Source of the DNA: UBA2277 sp035477615
GTDB lineage: Bacteria; Patescibacteriota; Microgenomatia; UBA1400; MFAQ01
DNA: 14,371 nucleotides
Reading direction: 5' to 3'
Assembly (NCBI GenBank): GCA_035477615.1
Contig: DATIKJ010000024.1
Span: 1-14,371, forward strand
The notes beneath the pieces are model-generated. The model saw nothing but the letters and a program-made list of their open reading frames with translations, was not told where the DNA came from and did not search any database. Below are positions 1 through 6,739 of this stretch, piece by piece. The position numbers were made by a program, and so were the translations under genes. Each line of letters begins with the position of its first letter. Position 1 is the stretch's first letter.

Positions 1-564
1 TTTGATATTGCTTCGGTAGAAAAAACTAATAAGTGGAATGAGTATCAAGTGGGTACTGTGTGTTTACTTCACGATGTGGCAAGATTTGACCAGGCATTAC
101 TCGGAGACTACTTGGATTCAAGGAATAGTTTTGATCATGGTGATATTGGAGCTGAAATGGTTGAGAATAGTAATTTTGCGGATTTTTTGAGTCTGGGGAT
201 TGATAAAAAGAGTTTGGTTGAGAGTGTAAAGTATCACAATAAATATGAGTATGTTGGTGATGATAAGTACGCAAAGATGGTACGAGATGCAGATAAACTG
301 GCTAATTTGAGAGTGACTCCTGAAAGGTTTGAAGACAAGATTTTTGGTTTGGCTGATGGAAGAGTGTCTATCGGACCGATTGAGTCGTATCTAAACAAAA
401 AGATGGTGAGTGTAGACGAGGTGAAAACGAGAGCGGATTTTTTACTAATGATCTTATCGTGGGAGTATGACTTTAATTTTCCTGCGACAAATAAGTTTTT
501 TATTGACGAAGGAATCAGAGATTGGATGGTACAAGAGCTATCTTTATTAGGAGTGAAGATCTGA
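1..564 (+). CDS. HD-domain metal-dependent phosphohydrolase, 3' part (5' end outside window)
   Basis: The frame is open from base 1, so the gene begins upstream; 187 residues are visible. An in-frame GTG at 49 is not a credible start because it would fall just before the metal-binding HD pair. Seen: LLHDVAR (His24-Asp25 of the visible part), DHGDIGAEMV (His46), KYHNKY (His79) and RDADKLANLR (Asp98). This order matches the HD superfamily, in which histidines and aspartates hold one or two divalent metals and hydrolyse phosphomonoesters or nucleotides; the first His would lie upstream. The best guess is a small cytoplasmic HD hydrolase related to predicted nucleotide or tRNA-processing phosphohydrolases; the substrate is unknown. 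Its last 18 bases overlap tail-to-tail with the convergent metallo-hydrolase gene. Family confidence is high, specific function low. Confidence 0.8.
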   Translation, partial: FDIASVEKTNKWNEYQVGTVCLLHDVARFDQALLGDYLDSRNSFDHGDIGAEMVENSNFADFLSLGIDKKSLVESVKYHNKYEYVGDDKYAKMVRDADKLANLRVTPERFEDKIFGLADGRVSIGPIESYLNKKMVSVDEVKTRADFLLMILSWEYDFNFPATNKFFIDEGIRDWMVQELSLLGVKI

Positions 565-1173
565 GAGAAAGATAGGTGATTCTTCGTGGCCGGGGTAGAT
601 AAGGGTTTCTCTGGGATATGTATAGATTTTGGCAAGAGACTTTTTGAGATCTGAGGAGGATGAGTAGGAAAAATCGGTGCGGCCGACTCCTTCGGCAAAA
701 ATGGTGTCTCCCACAAATAGATGGGGGGCAGAGTAAAAACAAACCGATCCAGGGGTGTGGCCAGGAGTGGAAATAACTTGAATTGTTTTATCTCCGAGAA
801 TAATTTCTTTTTGATACGGGATTGTGGGTGGTTGCGTGAAAGTCGGGGATTGCCGCGTCGGAATACCTCCTCGCAATGATGGTGACCAAAAAGAGGCTGA
901 TTTGGAGGCATTTTGGTAGAGAAAATTATCTTTTGGGTTAAGGTGAATGGGAATATTGAAGTTTAATTTGAGTTCGAGGCAAGCAAGGCAGTGATCATAG
1001 TGACCATGAGTGAGAAGAATACCTAAAGGCTTGAGTTTTAGTTGGAGAATCTCGGTAGTTATAAAATCAGCATCGTCGCCAGGATCGATAATAAGACAAT
1101 CCAGGGTGTTTTCGTCCCAAACTAGATAACAGTTGGTTTGGAGTTCTCCAACCGAAAGACTTTTGATAAGCAT
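547..1173 (-). CDS. MBL-fold metallo-hydrolase, glyoxalase II-like
   Basis: The 208-residue protein has the full metallo-beta-lactamase hydrolase signature: THGHYDH at 55-61, STPGHTPGS around His139, VGDTIF with Asp156 and YPGHEE with His196. These bind two metal ions, usually zinc or iron. The N-terminus (SVGELQTNCYLV) is typical of the YcbL/hydroxyacylglutathione hydrolase-like branch, which hydrolyses thioesters in the cytoplasm; the actual substrate is not known. ATG at 1173 was chosen because it places this motif near residue 10 as in relatives; an in-frame TTG at 1194 would add seven residues. Odd: residues about 98-112, just before the second metal-binding region, are encoded by a palindromic repeat that appears to have landed in frame. 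The gene is convergent with and slightly overlaps the HD-domain gene. Confidence 0.88.
   Translation of the reverse strand: MLIKSLSVGELQTNCYLVWDENTLDCLIIDPGDDADFITTEILQLKLKPLGILLTHGHYDHCLACLELKLNFNIPIHLNPKDNFLYQNASKSASFWSPSLRGGIPTRQSPTFTQPPTIPYQKEIILGDKTIQVISTPGHTPGSVCFYSAPHLFVGDTIFAEGVGRTDFSYSSSSDLKKSLAKIYTYPRETLIYPGHEESPIFLSDLHS
846..880 (-). repeat. Palindromic REP-like repeat inserted in frame in the metallo-hydrolase gene
   Basis: Read on the minus strand, the segment has ATTGCGAGGAGG on one side and ATTGCCGCGTCGG inverted on the other, i.e. GCAAT/ATTGC arms around a G/C-rich centre (arms at 849-861 and 866-877). The pattern ATTGCGAGGAG...CCGACGCGGCAAT is familiar as a dispersed intergenic palindrome in many bacterial genomes. 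Here it lies inside a coding region and is translated as SLRGGIPTRQS, a stretch unlike the rest of the protein, in a position where relatives have a short loop. The family is recognised from memory, not from a search. Confidence 0.55.
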
Positions 1174-1225
1174 TGAATTTATTTTATCAGGCAAATAACC
1201 TATGGATTATAAGTACTGTTATAGG

Positions 1226-1231
1226 TATAAT
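1226..1231 (+). promoter_or_regulatory. Probable -10 box for the envelope operon
   Basis: A perfect TATAAT lies 41 bases upstream of the lipoprotein ATG in the intergenic gap. The hexamer at the -35 distance (TGGATT at 1203-1208, 17-base spacer) is poor, so the promoter is likely weak or uses other contacts. A strong ribosome binding site, AAGGAGG, lies at about 1259-1265. Confidence 0.4.
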
Positions 1232-1271
1232 ACGGGCTGGTTGAACATTAAAAAATCTAAGGAGGAAATGT

Positions 1272-2354
1272 ATGAGAAGATTGTGGCCGTTTTTGGTTTG
1301 TATTTTGTTTTTGTTGACATCGTGTAGCACTGAGCCTCAAAAAGCTGATGCTACAAGTACGATGAGTGCACCAAAACCGATAGTAACGGTAAAGGTGACG
1401 GAGACAGAAGTGGCAGTTCCTATACCAACAGTAACAATGGCGCCAACGACAGCGCCAACTCCGACCAGTGTTCCCGAAGAGCAACATAAGCTTCGGGCGA
1501 TTATGAATGAATATGGTCAAGTGGATGAGTATTATTTAAGCGCTTCCTATTGGGAGCGACTTGAAGATAATATCTCAAAGTATGGGAAAGCAAGGCGGAT
1601 AGTGCCGTTGGAGTTTCATGGCGATAACTATTCCATGTTTGACAGTTCATATGAGATGAATCCGGCACGGTTTGAAGTAATGATGCGGTATCTACTGGAT
1701 AATGACTACCATTTTGTAACTGGTCCTGAGCTAGTTGGCTTTTTGGAAGGTTGGTTGGATCTACCGAGCCGGTCGATCATCTTAACTACGGACTCCGGCG
1801 GAGCATCTTTAAAGTCGTTTTCAAGAATTATTCCCCTATTTCAGCAATTGGAAAAAGAGTACGGCGTGAGACCTCACATGCTTTCTTTTATCTGGACTCA
1901 TGGAATGCTGGAAGAGGAAACAGTTGGCTGTATCCATAATCAGTGTTGGGAAGCTTTTCGAACAGCACGTGACTCAGGGTACTTTACTATTGGAAGTCAT
2001 ACTCAAACCCATCGCCATTTCGATGAATTAACTTTGGCGGATACAGTGTGGGATTTAACGGTGTCTTCTGATAAAATCCGTGACAATCTAGGATTGACGG
2101 TGTATGGAATTACTTGGCCGTTTGAAAACTGTTCGCCATTTTTGGAAAAACTAGATGAGATGGGATATGAATTTGCTTTTGGAGGTTGTACCCGAATGAT
2201 GGAGAAGATGTATGTTTATGAGGATGACAACATGCCGCTTTGTTTGCCTAGGATGTTTCCGCCAAACACAGATGGCTATTCTGGTCGTCCTTCGGGTTTG
2301 ACACTTGAACAAATGCTGCTGAAGGCCGAAAGTGAGCACAAACCGTTGAAGTAG
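1272..2354 (+). CDS. Lipoprotein with polysaccharide-deacetylase-like (NodB) domain
   Basis: The 360-residue precursor starts with a positively charged n-region, a hydrophobic stretch and the lipobox LTSC (Cys18), so it should be lipid-anchored on the outer face of the membrane. A Pro/Thr/Val-rich linker (about 35-68) follows, then a globular domain. Residues 169-180 (IILTTDSGG) correspond to the TFDDG motif of carbohydrate esterase family 4, SHTQTH at 242-247 gives the H-x3-H zinc ligands, and ITWPF (280-284) and LPRMFP (325-330) fit later motifs. These enzymes deacetylate N-acetyl sugars in cell-wall or surface glycans. Odd: the second aspartate of TFDDG is Ser175, so catalysis may be weakened or lost; it could be a glycan-binding relative. 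The start is backed by AAGGAGG. It is the first gene of an operon, 15 bases before the next. Confidence 0.8.
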   Translation: MRRLWPFLVCILFLLTSCSTEPQKADATSTMSAPKPIVTVKVTETEVAVPIPTVTMAPTTAPTPTSVPEEQHKLRAIMNEYGQVDEYYLSASYWERLEDNISKYGKARRIVPLEFHGDNYSMFDSSYEMNPARFEVMMRYLLDNDYHFVTGPELVGFLEGWLDLPSRSIILTTDSGGASLKSFSRIIPLFQQLEKEYGVRPHMLSFIWTHGMLEEETVGCIHNQCWEAFRTARDSGYFTIGSHTQTHRHFDELTLADTVWDLTVSSDKIRDNLGLTVYGITWPFENCSPFLEKLDEMGYEFAFGGCTRMMEKMYVYEDDNMPLCLPRMFPPNTDGYSGRPSGLTLEQMLLKAESEHKPLK

Positions 2355-2369
2355 AGGAGGTGAGTAGTA

Positions 2370-3884
2370 ATGATTAAAATTACTAGACTGATAATTGGTT
2401 TTGTATTAATTTGGTCAGTATTATTTAGTACAGTGACCAGTGTTCGGGCTGAGAAATCGGATTTGGTGCTGGATGCACGAACTCGTGTAGCATTGAGGGC
2501 GGCGGAGCTTGCGGTCAAGTCGATGCCGGGAGAGTATTCCTGGGAAGAGTATCGTTCCTGTTCGAGTTTCGCATCGGCATACCTGAGACAGCTTTCTTTT
2601 CCGGTTGATGGAGTAGACGACCAGTATGCAAAGTATCCTGATCCTTTCCCTTGGTCGAGTGTGATTAGTCAAGTTAATTGGATACAAAGAAATGCACAGA
2701 CCAGTTTTCATGAAGCTCCGCTAATTGATTTTTTGGATCAAGAGCTGTGGGAGGAGATCAAACCCGGGAGTCTGGTATATTTGCAAACTGCTGAAGGTCA
2801 CAATGGCTACAACACTTACTATCACGTAGTAGTGTTGGTGGGCTATCGTGCTGATGGTTCGCCCCAGTTTGCGGAGATTGCCCCAGGAAACAGTGCATCA
2901 TCTGACCGGACTTTTGAGGAAGTTGTAAGTTTTTACCATAAAGACGGCAATGGTAACTGGATAATACGTCCATACAAAACTGGATCATCAGAAGAAGTTG
3001 TTTTGAAAGTCTCTTGGTTTGATCCACTAGAGTACCTCAACACTGGTTTGTGGTTGAAAAAAGGTAGGGTAATTCCTAATAGTCCTTTTTTGGATGATGC
3101 TTTTCAAACTATAGTAACGGTGAATGTTTATGATGGGACAACGGCTATTTTTGAAAAAACGACTACCGATAGCGGTACCGACTGGAAACCAGTGAGGATT
3201 AAAGGTCGGGAAGAGTTTTATGCTGTGGTTGGTCGATTGTTACCGGCGAATAAAGATATCGGAGAAACGTTTTTCCTAGGCCATGAGGATAGTTTGTATG
3301 ACAGTGATTTTGGAGTGTATATCTCCAAAAATGGAGTGTATCAACATTCCTGGACGCCGCAACTGATCGCTAAACTAGAGTCTTTTGATTATGTCTCTGG
3401 ATTTGGCGGTTTGAATGGAGCGACCGATACGGCGATAATGATGCCGCTTGTTATTGAAAAGAAAGGTATGTTGGGCAAAGCGATTGATTATTCGCCATTT
3501 ACGATTCATAGAATCCCGGATGTAGTCAATCAAGATATTCTCTTGAGGAAAGATCTTCTGGGTAAGGCTAATACCTTATTTGGAGAAGACTATGGACCGA
3601 TTCCGGTACCGCAGGTAAATCTGTCTTCCGGTTGTGTGAACTATGATAAAGAGACCTGGGCTCTATTTAAAGGTTATCTGCAAAACAGATTGGGAGATGG
3701 AGTGGGAGTGGTACTGAGCTACCCGGATTTTGATCAGAATTTAATTTTCGGTACAGATTTGTTTACCAATCCATTTATTGGACCGATGTTTTATCAGTGG
3801 TGTCCGGAAAGCGGTGATGTGATGTGTGATTCAATTGACAGAAGGTACTATCGGGATACATATTTGAATTCTGATGGTATGTAA
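2370..3884 (+). CDS. Secreted cell-wall protein: NlpC/P60-like N-terminal half, L,D-transpeptidase-like C-terminal half
   Basis: The 504-residue precursor has a signal peptide with likely cleavage after VRA (residue 27). The N-terminal half carries RSCSSFASAYL (Cys64) and YYHVVVLVGY (His152), followed by a small polar/acidic patch, as in NlpC/P60 or CHAP cysteine peptidases that cut peptidoglycan stem peptides. The C-terminal half carries FTIHRIP (His380) and LSSGCVNYD (Cys422, Asn424), resembling the [ST]xGCxN active site of YkuD L,D-transpeptidases, though the His-to-Cys distance is longer than usual. A middle region (about 210-345) looks beta-rich and is unassigned. The pairing suggests one protein that trims and cross-links peptidoglycan; this is inference. 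The start is supported by GAGGAGG at 2354-2360. It is co-transcribed with the lipoprotein gene and followed by a terminator. Secretion is certain enough; the two domain calls are moderate. Confidence 0.7.
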   Translation: MIKITRLIIGFVLIWSVLFSTVTSVRAEKSDLVLDARTRVALRAAELAVKSMPGEYSWEEYRSCSSFASAYLRQLSFPVDGVDDQYAKYPDPFPWSSVISQVNWIQRNAQTSFHEAPLIDFLDQELWEEIKPGSLVYLQTAEGHNGYNTYYHVVVLVGYRADGSPQFAEIAPGNSASSDRTFEEVVSFYHKDGNGNWIIRPYKTGSSEEVVLKVSWFDPLEYLNTGLWLKKGRVIPNSPFLDDAFQTIVTVNVYDGTTAIFEKTTTDSGTDWKPVRIKGREEFYAVVGRLLPANKDIGETFFLGHEDSLYDSDFGVYISKNGVYQHSWTPQLIAKLESFDYVSGFGGLNGATDTAIMMPLVIEKKGMLGKAIDYSPFTIHRIPDVVNQDILLRKDLLGKANTLFGEDYGPIPVPQVNLSSGCVNYDKETWALFKGYLQNRLGDGVGVVLSYPDFDQNLIFGTDLFTNPFIGPMFYQWCPESGDVMCDSIDRRYYRDTYLNSDGM

Positions 3885-3890
3885 GATTTT

Positions 3891-3915
3891 TCCCCTGCTT
3901 CGGCGGGGGATTTTT
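3891..3915 (+). terminator. Rho-independent terminator of the envelope operon
   Basis: An 8-bp G/C-rich stem (TCCCCTGC with GCGGGGGA, one T-G wobble) around a TTCG tetraloop begins six bases after the stop codon and is followed by five Ts. Confidence 0.85.
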
Positions 3916-3949
3916 ATTACTTGTGATAGAGATTGAGTACAATGAGAGG

Positions 3950-4585
3950 ATGAGATATAAGTATTTTTTATTTGACTGGGATGGAAGTTTGGCGGATACC
4001 TTACCAATTTGGTTTGCGGGTTATACAAAAGTTTTTGCGAAATATGGAATTAAGGTGACCAATGAAATAATTGCCAAAGAAGTAATTGGTGATTGGGAAG
4101 GTCCGGGAAGATTGGGAATTACAAAGGTTGAAGAGTTTTTTGAAGAACTGGAAAAGGAAGTGCTGGATAAACTAAATGAGGCAAAACTGAGTCCTGGAGT
4201 AATGGAGCTACTAAAAAAGATTAAAGTAGATGGAGGAAAAATAGCGATTGTTACGGCTTCGAGAAAAAGATGGGTAAAGGGGGCGTTGCGAAACAATGGT
4301 CTGCGTGACTTGGTGGATGTATTTTTGGGGAGGGAAGATGTGGAGTATGTTAAACCAGACCCAGAAAGCTTGAATAAGGCTTTGAGAATGATGGGAGGAA
4401 ATAAAGAGGAGGCAATAATGATTGGAGATAATGGAAAGGATGTACTGGCTGGAAAAGCGGCTGGAATGGATACAGGCCTTTATTTTCCGAAAAAGTATGA
4501 GGAGTTTTATATAAAAGAAATTCAGCAAGGTTGGGGAGCGAGAATGATGATAGAAAATTTTGAAGAACTGGAGAGATTGTTGTAA
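3950..4585 (+). CDS. HAD-superfamily hydrolase (phosphoglycolate phosphatase-like)
   Basis: The 211-residue protein shows all four HAD motifs: FDWDGSL (nucleophile Asp9 and acid/base Asp11), IVTAS with Thr102, VKPDP with Lys135, and MIGDNGKD with Asp160 and Asp164 binding magnesium. The helical cap between motifs I and II (about 15-85) points to subfamily I, the group of phosphoglycolate phosphatase, beta-phosphoglucomutase and pyrophosphatase-like enzymes. It probably removes phosphate from a small cytoplasmic metabolite, but the substrate cannot be read from the sequence. ATG at 3950 was chosen because relatives begin four to six residues before the motif-I Asp; a GTG at 3923 would add nine residues and has no better ribosome binding site. 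It is convergent with the cysteine hydrolase gene downstream. Confidence 0.85.
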   Translation: MRYKYFLFDWDGSLADTLPIWFAGYTKVFAKYGIKVTNEIIAKEVIGDWEGPGRLGITKVEEFFEELEKEVLDKLNEAKLSPGVMELLKKIKVDGGKIAIVTASRKRWVKGALRNNGLRDLVDVFLGREDVEYVKPDPESLNKALRMMGGNKEEAIMIGDNGKDVLAGKAAGMDTGLYFPKKYEEFYIKEIQQGWGARMMIENFEELERLL

Positions 4586-4610
4586 AAAAGCCCCCGCATA
4601 ATGCGGGGGC
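4584..4610 (-). terminator. Terminator of the nicotinamidase-like gene
   Basis: A perfect 9-bp stem (GCCCCCGCA with TGCGGGGGC, loop TAA) is followed, on the minus strand only, by six Ts. It therefore terminates the minus-strand gene. The plus-strand HAD gene stops inside the T-run side and shares the hairpin without its own T-run. Confidence 0.8.
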
Positions 4611-4623
4611 GGGGTGACGTTGG

Positions 4624-5460
4624 CTAAGAGATTGGGTCAGTACTGTTTACAATGGTCATGCCTTTGAGAACCATGCTATTGACTGAGTCTTCGGCGTCTT
4701 TGGTGTACTCGGGGCCAAGGGGAAGTAAACTGGTACAGTCTGCCATGTAGCGCATTTTGTAAATGGCGTCCGGGTTGTTCTTGGTGCACCAATCAATGTA
4801 TTGTTCCAGAGATCGCCGGACACAGTGATTTTTTTCCTGGCCGAACCAATAACTGAGATCGAATTCGGAGATTTCTCGAAGTCTTTGGGTATCAAGTTTG
4901 GTGCTGGGATCGTCGGGGTCTTCTACTTCGGCGCCAAAAATACCGTAGTGCTCAGTGCGGGGGTTTTGACCTTTTTCAATCCAGACCATTTTGGTATTGC
5001 GTTGGTATGAGTGGTTGGCGATTGCCTGGCTTAGACTCAAGACCATATCGCTACCGGGATCACCTTGGGTACAGTGAATTGGCCAGATGGTAAATGAGCC
5101 AAGAGTCTTGACGTAGCTTAGAGACCATTCGATATCAAAAAGGGGAGTCCAAACACCTTTGAGGACATCAGTGTAAGTGATCTCAGTAAAATCTTTCGGG
5201 TGATTACCGGAAGCATCTAACCACCAGATACTATAAAAGATGTGCCGACCATCTGATCGGTGTTTGTCAAAAGAGGACATGATGGTGGTGAGTTTCCGAG
5301 TGTTATCGAGAATAAAATAGGCGGCACGATTGGCCGCTTCGACAGCCCCTGGAACGGAAAGTCTGCCGTTTTTTTTGACAAAATCATTTTGGTTGTCGAT
5401 ATTGACTACAACGACTCTAAATAGATCCTGAGAGGAGGGGGAAAACAATTTTTGAACCAT
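4624..5460 (-). CDS. Cysteine hydrolase of the isochorismatase/nicotinamidase family
   Basis: The 278-residue protein carries the family triad in order: Asp22 in NIDNQNDF, Lys163 in EKGQNP and nucleophile Cys213 in NHCVRRS. FDKHRSDGRH (Asp65, His67, His73) matches the metal-binding D-x-H...H of nicotinamidases, and WPIHCTQGDPG (126-136) matches their WPxHC segment, as does TEHY at 169-172. Nicotinamidases convert nicotinamide to nicotinate for NAD salvage; this protein is longer than classical PncA (about 180-215 residues) and may act on another amide. ATG at 5460 was chosen because AAAGGAGAAAGT sits immediately upstream; an ATG at 5544 would add 28 atypical residues. It ends at a strong terminator and is transcribed divergently from the SIMPL gene. 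Confidence 0.85.
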   Translation of the reverse strand: MVQKLFSPSSQDLFRVVVVNIDNQNDFVKKNGRLSVPGAVEAANRAAYFILDNTRKLTTIMSSFDKHRSDGRHIFYSIWWLDASGNHPKDFTEITYTDVLKGVWTPLFDIEWSLSYVKTLGSFTIWPIHCTQGDPGSDMVLSLSQAIANHSYQRNTKMVWIEKGQNPRTEHYGIFGAEVEDPDDPSTKLDTQRLREISEFDLSYWFGQEKNHCVRRSLEQYIDWCTKNNPDAIYKMRYMADCTSLLPLGPEYTKDAEDSVNSMVLKGMTIVNSTDPIS

Positions 5461-5476
5461 ACTTTCTCCTTTTTGT

Positions 5477-5505
5477 GAAATAGGTTTTTTGCCTGAGTTA
5501 GTCAA
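5477..5505 (-). promoter_or_regulatory. Possible promoter of the nicotinamidase-like gene
   Basis: On the minus strand TTGACT (5505-5500) is followed after 17 bases by TATTTC (5482-5477). The -35 is good and the -10 poor. The start site would fall very close to the ribosome binding site, leaving a leader of only about ten bases. Confidence 0.3.
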
Positions 5506-5571
5506 GGAACGAGGTATTTTAACACCTACTGAGGTAATAATCATTACCTATGGGGTAGAATGGAGATTTAT

Positions 5572-5600
5572 TTGACGGAGTAATTTGATTTTGGTAGAGT
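5572..5600 (+). promoter_or_regulatory. Possible promoter of the SIMPL-domain gene
   Basis: TTGACG and TAGAGT are separated by exactly 17 bases. The predicted start site coincides with the first ATG (5607), so the transcript could be leaderless. Alternatively the weak GAAGG at 5601-5605 serves the second ATG at 5610 from an upstream promoter. Confidence 0.35.
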
Positions 5601-5606
5601 GAAGGT

Positions 5607-6344
5607 ATGATGAAAAACGCAGTTATGACTTTGTTTGGAGTAGTCGTAGTGTTAGCGGTGCTATATTTTTTCCCTTGGAGTCTGATTACATGGGGAAAGA
5701 TAGTAATGAGTCCTGAGCGTGTGGTAACAGTGATGGGATATGCGGAGTCGAAGGAGAATAATCAAATTGCGAGCTACAATGCTGGAGTAAACGCTGTTAA
5801 AGATAATAAAGATGAGGCGGTGAAGGAAGTTAACGATAAAATAAATGCAATTACTCAAGCAGTGAAAGATTTTGGAGTAGATCCATCCGATATTCAGACG
5901 CAGTCCATGAGTGTGTATCAGCGACAAGATAGTGTGTATGACAGTGGAGTACAGAGAAGTAAACCTGGACAGTGGGACGTAAACAATACAATTACGGTGA
6001 CTCTCCGGGATGTGACTCGTGCTTCAGCTATGGCTGATTTATTGACAAAAAGCGGAGCAACAAATGTGTATGGACCTAATTTTCAACTGGATACCAGTTT
6101 AAAGGCTGAAGATAGCCTAATGGAAGCGGCAATAATGGATGCTAGGGTGAAAGCAGATGTATTGGCGAAAGCGAGTGGAACAATGGTAGATAAAGTAGTT
6201 AGTGTAGTAGAAGGAAGTTCAGGTGGGGTGGTATATCCTATGTATGCTGCACGAGATGGAATGGGCGGGGGCGGAGGATCTGCTTTGGAACCTGGAAGTA
6301 CAAAAATAAGTAAAACTGTGACGGTGGTTTGGAGCTTGAAATAA
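5607..6344 (+). CDS. Membrane-anchored SIMPL-domain (DUF541, YggE-like) protein
   Basis: The 245-residue protein begins with an uncleaved hydrophobic segment (about 5-25, then FFPWSLITWG) that should anchor it with the rest outside the cell. The body fits the SIMPL/DUF541 family: VVTVMGYAESKENNQIASYNAGV at the start of the domain, ITQAVKDFGVDPSDIQTQSMSV in the middle and the late signature EAAIMDARVKADVLAKASG (173-191). A glycine-rich stretch near 219-225 interrupts the C-terminal part before the last beta strand. E. coli YggE of this family is linked to oxidative stress protection, but the biochemical role is unclear. Two ATGs occur in tandem (5607 and 5610). The -35 box of the rRNA promoter overlaps its last two codons. 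Confidence 0.85.
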   Translation: MMKNAVMTLFGVVVVLAVLYFFPWSLITWGKIVMSPERVVTVMGYAESKENNQIASYNAGVNAVKDNKDEAVKEVNDKINAITQAVKDFGVDPSDIQTQSMSVYQRQDSVYDSGVQRSKPGQWDVNNTITVTLRDVTRASAMADLLTKSGATNVYGPNFQLDTSLKAEDSLMEAAIMDARVKADVLAKASGTMVDKVVSVVEGSSGGVVYPMYAARDGMGGGGGSALEPGSTKISKTVTVVWSLK

Positions 6345-6364
6345 GTTTGAGGGTTTGTTATACT
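6336..6364 (+). promoter_or_regulatory. rRNA/tRNA operon promoter overlapping the SIMPL gene end
   Basis: TTGAAA (6336-6341, the last Leu-Lys codons of the SIMPL gene) and TATACT (6359-6364) are separated by 17 bases, the best plus-strand promoter match in the window. Transcription would begin near 6371, about 140 bases upstream of tRNA-Ala. No equally good promoter fits between the leader terminator and the tRNA. Confidence 0.6.
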
Positions 6365-6370
6365 ATCACT

Positions 6371-6477
6371 TGTCCTTAGCAGACAATATGAATTTATCCA
6401 TTACAGCAAACATGAAAGCCCCTTAGGTTTTTTTGCCGCTTGTGGTTAATTTGAACTTCGCTAAGGCGAAGTTTTTT
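6371..6477 (+). promoter_or_regulatory. rRNA leader with possible attenuator and 12-codon reading frame
   Basis: The leader contains CCTTAGC (6374-6380) and CCTTAG (6421-6426), both complementary to CTAAGG (6461-6466), which forms the loop and start of the 3' arm of the terminator at 6454-6477. Pairing of either segment would compete with the terminator. A reading frame ATG 6388 to TAG 6426 (12 residues, two of them Ala) ends exactly on the second segment, so a ribosome there would cover it. There is no clear ribosome binding site, so translation is doubtful. An alternative is that the region makes a free RNA of about 105 nt. Confidence 0.35.
6454..6477 (+). terminator. Terminator hairpin upstream of tRNA-Ala
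   Basis: The stem AACTTCGC/GCGAAGTT is perfect over 8 bp with loop TAAG, followed by Ts. It either ends SIMPL-gene transcripts or, if the promoter at 6336-6364 drives the rRNA operon, acts as an attenuator inside the leader. Confidence 0.75.
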
Positions 6478-6511
6478 GTTTGAGACGCACATTTTGAAAG
6501 ACTGAACTTAC

Positions 6512-6584
6512 GGGCCGTTAGCTCATCTGGTAGAGCGCTACATTTGCAATGTAGAGGTGGCCGGTCCGAGTCCGGCACGGTCCA
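6512..6584 (+). tRNA. tRNA-Ala (anticodon UGC)
   Basis: The cloverleaf is complete: acceptor GGGCCGT/ACGGTCC (one G-U), D stem GCTC/GAGC with loop ATCTGGTA, anticodon stem CTACA/TGTAG around TTTGCAA (anticodon TGC), variable loop AGGTG and T stem GCCGG/CCGGC with loop TCCGAGT. Total 73 nt with discriminator A. The 3' CCA is not encoded (the next bases are CAT), so it must be added by CCA-adding enzyme. tRNA-Ala normally sits in the 16S-23S spacer; here it precedes 23S without a 16S gene. Confidence 0.95.
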
Positions 6585-6739
6585 CATCTTAGCCTTACGA
6601 GAACTAGTGATTGACTCTAAGAAAGCAGTACTTTAGAATCAACCACGAGCTCTTGGAGAGCTTGATTAAGTTGCTCCTTGAAAAGTGAATAGATTATGCA
6701 AGTAGATCGCAAATTCAAATGCAAATTTTGAAGCAAATT
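6585..6739 (+). other. Pre-23S leader: boxA-like element, hairpins and 5' arm of processing stem
   Basis: Two hairpins lie after the tRNA: 6612-6642 (imperfect, TCTAAG/CTTTAGA core) and 6646-6664 (8 bp, loop TGG). TGCTCCTTGAAAA at 6672-6684 resembles the boxA antitermination element (TGCTCTTTGAAAA-type) that loads NusB/S10. Next, 6685-6696 is perfectly complementary to 11350-11361, and 6697-6712 pairs with 11333-11348 with one mismatch and two G-U pairs. Together they form the long stem expected for RNase III release of pre-23S. Three GCAAATT repeats (6708-6740) separate the stem from mature 23S. Confidence 0.65.

Noticed and set aside
234..911. Long minus-strand reading frame overlapping the HD and metallo-hydrolase genes
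   Set aside because: It has no recognisable motif and lies out of frame with two genes that show full catalytic signatures.
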